Positions 56,267 to 64,000 of a DNA stretch of 64,000 nt are shown here, one piece after another. The notes beneath the pieces were generated by a model that was given only the letters and a program-made list of their open reading frames with translations, did not search any database and was not told the DNA's origin. This DNA comes from Plasmodium relictum (lineage: Eukaryota > Apicomplexa > Aconoidasida > Haemosporida > Plasmodiidae), in assembly GCF_900005765.1 (NCBI RefSeq), contig NC_041686.1, positions 1-64,000 of the forward strand. Direction: 5' to 3'. Position numbers and translations under genes: made by a program. Numbering within the stretch: position 1 is the first letter of the stretch; each line of letters begins with the position of its first letter.

Positions 56267-57115
56267 ATGGAAAGTAGAAACAAAAATTTTAGTAATTATC
56301 AAAAAACGGATAACATAGAGCCAAAAGAGACATCAACTGTAGATCGTAAATGGGTTGCTCTTACAGCTTATCAACCTGTAGATGTTGTTACAAAAACTGT
56401 TGAAGTACCAGTTATTAAAACTGTAGAAAAAATTGTTCCAAAAACAATTCTTCAAGAAAAAATTGTCCACGTTCCTAAAAGCGTCACACACGTTGTTGAG
56501 AAAATAGTAGAGGTCCCAGAAGTTAAATATATTGAGAAAGTAGTTGAAGTGCCTCACATTCATTATAAAAATAAATACGTCCCAAAAATTGAAGTAGTAG
56601 AAAAAATTATCGAACGTCAAAAAATTATTGAAAAATGGCATGATAAAATTGTTGAAGTTCCTCAGATCAAGGAAGTTGTTAGATTTAAACAGATCGAAGA
56701 TGCAGAAGAAATAATAAAATATATTCCTAAAAATTCTGGAAACATTGATTGGGAAGCTGAATATAGAAAATATATGCAGAGAAAAGAACTATCAAACTAT
56801 AATGTAGATAACGCTGCTACATATCAACAGAAAATTAAATCATATAATGATTATAATGAAAATGCTTATACTCAAAATGCATATGATAGAACCTATGAAT
56901 ATATGAACAATCAAGCAAGCTTAAATGAGCCAACAGATTATAGTCGTGAAGCTTATTCACAAGGCAATTATTACAATCAATATAATAGAGCAAATTATGA
57001 TCAACAACAAAGTATTCCTAGATCAAATTTTGATGTAAGTGGAAGTGTACAAATAAAAAGATTACCATCTGAAGATGCCAAGCCCGTTGGATGTTGTGCT
57101 GGTGCATGTTCATAA
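56267..57115 (+). CDS. IMC1c: Alveolin, inner membrane complex protein 1c
   Basis: This is a single-exon protein of 282 aa. The alveolin core (about 40-160) has the family's degenerate Val/Pro/Glu-rich repeats: VVTKTVEVPVIKTVEKIVPK, EKIVHVPK, EKIVEVPEVKYIEKVVEVPH, and ERQKIIEKWHDKIVEVPQIK. Alveolins form the intermediate-filament-like network under the inner membrane complex of alveolates and give merozoites, ookinetes and sporozoites shape and stiffness. After the core comes a Tyr/Asn/Gln-rich tail ending VGCCAGACS, whose Cys cluster is a likely palmitoylation site for membrane attachment. Length, single-exon structure and the neighbouring S20 gene agree with IMC1c rather than another family member. 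Confidence 0.93.
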   Translation: MESRNKNFSNYQKTDNIEPKETSTVDRKWVALTAYQPVDVVTKTVEVPVIKTVEKIVPKTILQEKIVHVPKSVTHVVEKIVEVPEVKYIEKVVEVPHIHYKNKYVPKIEVVEKIIERQKIIEKWHDKIVEVPQIKEVVRFKQIEDAEEIIKYIPKNSGNIDWEAEYRKYMQRKELSNYNVDNAATYQQKIKSYNDYNENAYTQNAYDRTYEYMNNQASLNEPTDYSREAYSQGNYYNQYNRANYDQQQSIPRSNFDVSGSVQIKRLPSEDAKPVGCCAGACS

Positions 57116-58102
57116 ATTTCCCATATTATTAAATTGTAAATTTATTTTTATACAATTTTAACGTGTTAAATTAAATAATTAAAATATACACACATATATA
57201 TATATATATATACATATGTTTGTGTATATATACCCATTTGTTATATTTTTAACTATTTTGATTTATTAAAAAAATATATGTATAAGAAATTCATAACAGT
57301 TTTTTTTTTTTTTTTCTTTGTCTAATAATCTTTTTTTTATTTGTTTTTTTGTTTTAAAATAAAAAACTGCAAATTTTATTAATTACTGTTATTGTAATAA
57401 TGCATGAATAAAAACGTTAACCTTTTTATATTTAACATTTTAAGCAAATATTTTAATTTATTTTTTCTTTATTTCTATTTTTTTCTTATGCCCTATATTT
57501 TTTTAATGATACAAAAAAAAAAAAAAATTAGAATAAAGCGATATAAACAAAAAACATTCTAGAAGCAAGTATAAATTTATTAAAAATATAATATATTTTT
57601 TTTTTTTTGTTGTTGTTTGCTCTTTTCGTTAATATATATACTTTTAAGTAAAAATTCGATTTTAATTAATACTTTTATCCTGAATCAAACATATAAGAAA
57701 AATTTTAATGATTTAGTGAAAGAATTATCTTGATACAAATAAAAAAAATTTCTATTGAAACATTTTTGAATGAATTTAAATTATTTATATTAATGTTGTT
57801 GCAATATACTATAACGTTAATTTGGAATTTACTTTAAAATATAGTATAATAAGTATGATATATATATGCATATATTTTAAATTAACAAAAAAAAAGTAAA
57901 ATACTGCAAGATAATATGCAAGCTTTATTTCACCTTATTATATCAATTAATCTTTTTTATAAACTTCACAAATTGTACTTACATCCATTAAATTATTATA
58001 TAAAACAAAATAAAACTATTGAGAGTAAAAAAATTAAACAATTTTAATAAACAAAAGTTATCTGTAAAAATTATTTAAGAGATTTAGTTAGTCTCATTTA
58101 TA
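57116..58102. other. Convergent intergenic region
   Basis: 3' flanks of IMC1c (plus) and the MKT1-like gene (minus). It includes a short AT run near 57193-57212 and poly(T)/poly(A) tracts that may serve as 3'-end signals. No gene was seen. Confidence 0.6.
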
Positions 58103-61100
58103 TTATCCATTATAAGAAGAACATATATTAATGTAAGTTGGTGTTTTATGAAGCCCTATATAATGTATTTTTTTCTCTAAAAATTTATCTGCAGCCTTTA
58201 GGTCTGAAACTAAATCATACACATTTGTATGTTTTTCTAATTGAGCAATTAAACTTAAGTGGTCTCTCCATGTATTTATTGCATTGCATAAATCAATTAT
58301 TGGATCTAAAAAACTAGGAAAATTTTTTCTTAATGCTTTTTCAAATTCATTAAAATTATCTGACAAAGCATCTTGTGGATTTTCATCGCAACTATGTTGA
58401 CTTTTTTCGTAATCTTTATTTTCATTATTATCTCGATTATTTATACTTTCACTATATTCTTTATTTTCCATTATATTATTATCATAATGATCATTTAAAT
58501 TAACACAAAAATCACTTTTATTATTTTTATTCTCACAAGAAATTCCTACATGAAAGTTTTCTATGGTATCTTTCTTATTATTTTTGGCATCATTCTTATT
58601 TACTTCGTCCATCATTTTTGTATCTTTTTCTATAAATTTATCTTCTGATATATGATTTTGATCAGCACTTTTAATTTTATTTATACATTTTTTTTCACTT
58701 TCGTTAAACGAATTCTCATTATCAATTATATTACTGTGGCTTTCATATGAATTATTGTTATCACTTTTTTCTATATGCATTTTTACATTATTTAAGTCAT
58801 TAGAATTACTGTTATTATTCAATTTATTTTTAACTTCCATTTTACTTAAATCACAATTCTGTTTTTGATTCTTTTCATCTAAGAAGTAAGAATCAGGGTT
58901 ATCCTTTTTTTTTTCTATAGTATTGCTATTATCATTGCACAAATTATTATTATTATCATTATTACTATTTTCATTTAAATTTATTGTCTTATCAGGAGTT
59001 TCATTTAGAGATGATTTTTTTTTCTTCAAATCATCAAAGTTAAATAATAAAAAAAATTTCGTTAAAACCCCCATAAGATGGTGTGTTACAAAAAATCCTG
59101 AAATATTAGTATCAAAGGGACTATATAAATTTTCCGGCAATATGTGTATTAATTCCATATTACTTATGAGAACGTTAGCAACGCAAGCTTGAAGTAATTG
59201 CCTTAAAGTCTTCTTAATTATTTTCACAACAGAAAAAAAGGCACATAAATCAAAATCAATTAATCCATCATACGTTTTCTGCTGATCTATATTAGCATTA
59301 TATAAAGAATATATACGTGATAATAATAAAACACTTTTTTTATCTTGCGGAGCTAAATTCTTATTATTCATAACTGATGAATAAGCATTTTTAGGGTAGG
59401 ACCTACCATTTGGTGGTAATAATGGTTGTGTTGTTAAAAATCCAAATTTAAGTAATTCAAAAATAATTAAAATATTACTATCTATATTTTTATTCTTAAC
59501 TTCTGATAATAAAAGTCCAAATAAAGTAACACCACAATTTTTTGTAAAAATACCCAAATTTTCGAGAAACATAAAATAAACAAGACATAAAAAGCTATTA
59601 AAGTTTTGGTTATTTGTATTTAAAAGATTTTTGTAATAATCATTATAATTCCTTATTTTTTTATCAAAGGAATATATGTTTTTGTTATTTTCGCCATTTT
59701 CCAAATCATTAGTTTCGCTTGAGTTTTCGTGATTAAGAGTTTTTTCATTTTTGTCATCTAAGTTTTGTTCATCGTTAGATAACTCATTTGCTTTATGAAC
59801 AAGTGATATATCATTACTTTCGGAATATAAATGCCATCTTAATGTAAATTGTAAATCAATCTTATTATTATTTTGTCTTTTCATCTCTTCAGTTACATTA
59901 TCTTTATTTATTTTCCATAAAAATCCATCTACCAAGTCAATATCTAAAAATGTCCATTTGTTGTTTTTATCCCATATATTATTAATATAATATCCGTAAT
60001 CAAAAAATTTAATTTTCCTTTTATAAAAGAAAGGATTTAATTTTATGGAAATTAATCCTAATATTCTACACCTGTATTCTCTTAAATCAATTAGTGAATC
60101 TCTATACTCATATGAATCAATAATTGGATGAGAATAATCAATCCATTCTCCTAAAGCTAAAGCACATAGTAATTTTTTACTTATAAGGCCAACTGACATC
60201 AAATAATAAACACATGTTGGAAATTTAGCTCCAACTACCTTTATATAATCATATGGTGCTAAATTGTAGATGCTTGATTTATTGGAGAGTAAATTTTTGT
60301 TATCGCATAAAGTATTATCATTATCATTTTCTTTAGAACTATTTTTTGATATATTACCATTTTTATCATTTAAATTTACATCATGATTATTTTTTTCTTC
60401 GTTACTGCTATCATTATTACCATTAAGTACAAAACTATTTTTATCTGTTAAATTATTTTCAGCTGAGTTGTTATCATTTTTGCTTAGATACTTATTTCCA
60501 TTTCTACTAGAATTATATTCATTATCACTTGAATTTATTAAATTATTATTACCACTATTCTGATTTTCATCTATATTTGGATAGTGAGCGTTTTTTTTTT
60601 TATTTGTTAGTAAACTATCATCTACATTTTTCATTAATTTCTCACTTTTATTTGGATTATTTGACTCACTATTATTCATATCATTTTTTTCTGTATCATT
60701 TATATTATTGCAATTAATTGAATAACTACATTTTAAATTATCATTATTATTCTGTTTTTCTGAATTTTCATCTGCTAGTTGTGTATTATTATTAATGGAG
60801 ATATCAGAATTACGTACACAATTTTTTGAAGAATTTTCTATATTTAGGTTAGTAGTACTTACATTGGATATTTTTTTATTTTTTTCATTTACATCTTTTT
60901 TGCTTTTATTTATATCTGTAATTTTATTATTACTTTCTTTGTTAATACCATTTAAAAATGGGTTCTCATTTTTTAACTTCATGTTAATACAGTCTTTATC
61001 TGGAGTAAAGAAATCTACCTCTCCATTACATAATAGAACAACAGGAAATTTTATAAGAGTTTTACACACACAATACCCATCAATATGGTTATTTCTTAAT

Positions 61101-61897
61101 TCTTCATTTGGGAAATGTTGCAAATAACTTATTAAAGGAGATTGTTTAATAAATTCAATAGATGTTTCAAAGTTAAATTGAGGATTCCCATGATTAAAAT
61201 GAGATAAATTTAAATATGGAAAAGTTAAACAGTATTCTGTTCCTGCTAATAAGCAAGCATCAATAAACTGCTCTTTATTTATATTCCATGTTTTTAATAA
61301 ATGATATAAATCTACCCACTCAAAATAATTCTTTTTCCAAACAAAATTTAAAATTACTTTTTGAATATTTTGTAAAACTATGGTAGGTGGACCTAATATT
61401 ATATCAATTATATTTATTTCTAAGAAATATGATAATTGCGAAATTGCCAAATATGGGGCATATATGCATTTGTAACCTTTACTTTTTAAATAATGAAATA
61501 ATAAAAATGTTAAATCTGAGTTACATATATTTGATACTTGCGAAAAATTTTTATAAGATAACTTTTTTTCATCATTAACGTAATGAAACCATCCTTGATC
61601 CATGTTTTGATGAAATTGTGCAGAAAATAGTTTATGTGCTTTTGGTGTTATTCCATCAAATACAAATATCAAATTAATATTTAATTTTTCAAAATATTCA
61701 CATTGTTTATCTATTAAATGAAAAATACAAGGTGGAATACATCCGGATACATCACATAAAATATCTTTTAGATCATTTGATGTCCTTAAAAAATACAATG
61801 CATCCACTCCTAATGTTAGATTTCTAATACTATCCAATGAACTTTTTTTTAATAAATTATGTTCTGTTAAATATGTTTGCAAACGTCTTACCCTCAT
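58103..61897 (-). CDS. MKT1: MKT1-like post-transcriptional regulator (inactive XPG/FEN-type fold)
   Basis: This is a single-exon protein of 1264 aa. Residues 1-95 are an XPG N-region with TLGVDALYFLR and LIFVFDGITP. About 115-250 is an XPG-I-like region: YKCIYAPYLAISQLSYFLE, IDIILGPPTIVL, then FIDACLLAGTEYCLTFPYL. This order and wording fit the MKT1 family, where the nuclease acidic cluster is lost (Ala/Ser/Gln here). Two long Asn-rich inserts (about 305-545 and 970-1190) interrupt it. Conserved blocks between them include YDYIKVVGAKFPTCVYYLMS with GLISKKLLCALALGEW, and LLPPNGRSYPKNAYSSV. The end (about 1195-1264) has SFLDPIIDLCNAINTWRDHL. In yeast and trypanosomes MKT1 works with PBP1/ataxin-2 on mRNAs to control stability and translation. 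The alternative is a diverged FEN-like nuclease, less likely because of the missing acids. Confidence 0.78.
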   Translation of the reverse strand: MRVRRLQTYLTEHNLLKKSSLDSIRNLTLGVDALYFLRTSNDLKDILCDVSGCIPPCIFHLIDKQCEYFEKLNINLIFVFDGITPKAHKLFSAQFHQNMDQGWFHYVNDEKKLSYKNFSQVSNICNSDLTFLLFHYLKSKGYKCIYAPYLAISQLSYFLEINIIDIILGPPTIVLQNIQKVILNFVWKKNYFEWVDLYHLLKTWNINKEQFIDACLLAGTEYCLTFPYLNLSHFNHGNPQFNFETSIEFIKQSPLISYLQHFPNEELRNNHIDGYCVCKTLIKFPVVLLCNGEVDFFTPDKDCINMKLKNENPFLNGINKESNNKITDINKSKKDVNEKNKKISNVSTTNLNIENSSKNCVRNSDISINNNTQLADENSEKQNNNDNLKCSYSINCNNINDTEKNDMNNSESNNPNKSEKLMKNVDDSLLTNKKKNAHYPNIDENQNSGNNNLINSSDNEYNSSRNGNKYLSKNDNNSAENNLTDKNSFVLNGNNDSSNEEKNNHDVNLNDKNGNISKNSSKENDNDNTLCDNKNLLSNKSSIYNLAPYDYIKVVGAKFPTCVYYLMSVGLISKKLLCALALGEWIDYSHPIIDSYEYRDSLIDLREYRCRILGLISIKLNPFFYKRKIKFFDYGYYINNIWDKNNKWTFLDIDLVDGFLWKINKDNVTEEMKRQNNNKIDLQFTLRWHLYSESNDISLVHKANELSNDEQNLDDKNEKTLNHENSSETNDLENGENNKNIYSFDKKIRNYNDYYKNLLNTNNQNFNSFLCLVYFMFLENLGIFTKNCGVTLFGLLLSEVKNKNIDSNILIIFELLKFGFLTTQPLLPPNGRSYPKNAYSSVMNNKNLAPQDKKSVLLLSRIYSLYNANIDQQKTYDGLIDFDLCAFFSVVKIIKKTLRQLLQACVANVLISNMELIHILPENLYSPFDTNISGFFVTHHLMGVLTKFFLLFNFDDLKKKKSSLNETPDKTINLNENSNNDNNNNLCNDNSNTIEKKKDNPDSYFLDEKNQKQNCDLSKMEVKNKLNNNSNSNDLNNVKMHIEKSDNNNSYESHSNIIDNENSFNESEKKCINKIKSADQNHISEDKFIEKDTKMMDEVNKNDAKNNKKDTIENFHVGISCENKNNKSDFCVNLNDHYDNNIMENKEYSESINNRDNNENKDYEKSQHSCDENPQDALSDNFNEFEKALRKNFPSFLDPIIDLCNAINTWRDHLSLIAQLEKHTNVYDLVSDLKAADKFLEKKIHYIGLHKTPTYINICSSYNG

Positions 61898-62412
61898 TTT
61901 AATTTAATACCCGTATATATACTTCTGTTTTTATTATTATTATTTCTCTTTTTCGTTTTTATTCCCTTTTATATTTTTCTTTTTTTTTTTTTATTTTCCA
62001 ATTACTTTTTTTTTTTTAAAAAACTAGTATTGTTTTTATTTATTAGTAATTAATTACTATTTATAGGGATGCTTTATTACTTCCTATAAAATTATTGTAA
62101 TATATTAAAACAATTATAATTTTTATTATTCTACTTTTTTGAGCCTTATACGTTATAAAAACATATATAAAAAAGTAAAATTATATCAAAAAGATAAAAA
62201 AAATTATTTAACTTTACAAAATAAATTACTATTATGTAATAAAAAAAAAAAAAAAATTGTTAAAACATTATTATTTGAAGCTAGTTACTTGTATTGTTAA
62301 AAATAAAAAGTTTTTTTTATGGTAACTGGACCATATTTAAAATTTGCAAATGTAAATGATTTATAGTATACTACAACATATTTATAAAAAAAAAAGTTAG
62401 ATAATTATTTTA

Positions 62413-62416
<4 letters not shown>

Positions 62417-62461
<45 letters not shown>
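62417..62461. repeat. (AT)n microsatellite
   Basis: An uninterrupted AT dinucleotide run of about 45 bp in intergenic sequence. Confidence 0.93.
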
Positions 62462-62464
<3 letters not shown>

Positions 62465-62649
62465 AACGTTAAATTAAAACAATATATGAATTTACTAATA
62501 CATAAAACTAATTTTCTAAAACTAATACAATATTCAAAAATGTATTAGCAATAAATATTTCTAGAATAATTCATAATATTATAGAAAATATAATTATCTT
62601 TAAAAACTAATTTTTGCTAATATAATGTAATATATTTCTTCTCTTTCTT

Positions 62650-62652
<3 letters not shown>

Positions 62653-62709
<57 letters not shown>
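62653..62709. repeat. (AT)n microsatellite
   Basis: An uninterrupted AT dinucleotide run of about 55 bp, 190 bp from a similar run. Confidence 0.93.
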
Positions 62710-62715
<6 letters not shown>

Positions 62716-64000
62716 TTACATCAATTAAATTTAAATATGTATATATATGTTCTCATCTGCAATTAATATTAAACAGAAAAAGCTAATGTGCTACATAATA
62801 AAATAATTTAATCAAAACAAAAAAAAAAAAAACTAAAATAAAAATATAACCTAAATTGATAAAAAAAATATAGATGTAAATTTCATATAAAACAAAAATA
62901 AGTGATATTATAAGCAATTTACCTTAATAATAATTAAAAGGGATTATATAAAAAATCTTTAAATATGTTAATTAAGAAACAGTTATACAATGATATAAAA
63001 AATAGTATGATAAAACATCAATTTTTAATTTTATAATCACAATTATCGTAGATACTTCAATAAAAATATACACATATATATAATACTAATTGTTTTATTA
63101 ATTCATTATTCTATAAACTGTTTGTAAATAAGAATTCCATATATTCTTATTTGTTCTTATTTTTATTATATTTCTATTTTTTTTCTAATAAATTTTATGT
63201 TTTTATAAAAAAAATAAAAACATCAACAATATTTACTTTTTGCCTTCGGCCACAAAAAATGTATTTTAGTTAGAAGAATAATTTATTATTCAACACTCTA
63301 AAAAAAAAAAAAATAGGAAATTATATAATAAAAAACGTACAAAAAAAAAAAAAAAAAAAAATATAAATATATATATATATATATTAAGCATAAAATACAT
63401 GAATAAAAATTTTATCTATTATTACATCTATAAAAATTGGATATAAAAATTAAATTAAAAAAAAAAATATTTAAAATAAAATAAATAGAACATCATTTAT
63501 TTTGAAATTTTCTGATATATTTTAATGAAAAAATGTTCAGTAATAAAAAAATAAATTCTGAATCAATAAAACTCCCCCAAAAAAATTAAGAAAATTATAA
63601 AAATTTCAATTTTAAATTAATTATATAATAAAATTATGTATAATACATTTTATTAAAAAATATTAATTTTACATAAAAAGGAAATATTTTTTATACACAC
63701 GTATACATTTATTTTACTTCGTAATAAAAAATAAAAAGATATTATCTACTTTATAATAAATTATAGATTTTCCTATGTATTTTTACATGCATTTTTTTTT
63801 TTTTCTTTTTATTCCTTTTCTCATATTTATAATTTATTTTTGTAACTACTCGTATTGTAGGATATGTATTTTCTTTTTTTAAAAATATAAAGATACAGTT
63901 TATTCTAATTTTTCATCTAAATAATAAGGTTATTCATTAAGATAATAATTTAAGCCTATTAATTTATATTTTATTATTTTTTTTTTTTTTTAATTCTTAA

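Larger units (their letters stand above)
61898..64000. other. Intergenic region upstream of the MKT1-like gene, to window end
   Basis: 2.1 kb with no supported gene. It contains two long AT microsatellites (62417-62461 and 62653-62709), several poly(A) runs (for example 63336-63360) and an isolated G+C-rich hairpin near 63237-63256. It probably holds the MKT1-like gene promoter at its left side. Confidence 0.6.

Overview
The window is nuclear DNA of a malaria parasite (Plasmodium), most likely an avian species such as P. gallinaceum or P. relictum. The signs are extreme A+T richness, long poly(A)/poly(T) and (AT)n tracts between genes, Asn/Lys-rich low-complexity proteins, short AT-rich GT-AG introns, a Plasmodium-type 18S rRNA and a clear alveolin. 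Remains of a Ty3/gypsy-like integrase favour the avian group, where such elements are known. The order TRA2-like splicing factor ... ribosomal protein S20 ... IMC1c matches, from memory, the left end of P. falciparum chromosome 10. The window therefore probably runs from a subtelomere (left) into conserved chromosome core (right).

Layout. Positions 1-1035 hold the 5' half of an 18S rRNA gene on the minus strand, cut by the window edge. Two further tandem copies of its 5' end plus leader lie upstream, to about 1926. Positions 1927-9571 have no intact gene; they contain a decayed retrotransposon integrase region and perhaps other decayed coding sequence. At 9572-10927 is a secreted, EGF-domain, probably GPI-anchored protein related in style to P25/P28. 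After a 4.3 kb gene-free stretch the core begins: a seven-exon TRA2-like SR splicing factor, a three-exon Erv/ALR-like protein without the usual CXXC (minus), a 483-aa protein with a hydrophobic leader, an 822-aa coiled-coil protein, a 1146-aa J-domain protein, a five-exon tail-anchored protein, a 1214-aa polytopic membrane protein, a four-exon 94-aa probable mitochondrial membrane protein, an organelle-type RbfA, a NAA10-like N-acetyltransferase (minus), a 1705-aa unknown protein (minus), ribosomal protein S20 (minus), IMC1c and an MKT1-like protein (minus). A 300-N assembly gap at 44572-44871 is flanked by two copies of the same 897 bp, which looks like an assembly artefact.

The genes form no operon or pathway. 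They are mostly housekeeping functions (mRNA splicing, cytosolic and organelle translation, N-terminal acetylation, post-transcriptional control, pellicle cytoskeleton) next to a variable chromosome end. Several small multi-exon genes were assembled here by hand from splice sites and reading-frame continuity, and these models need transcript support.
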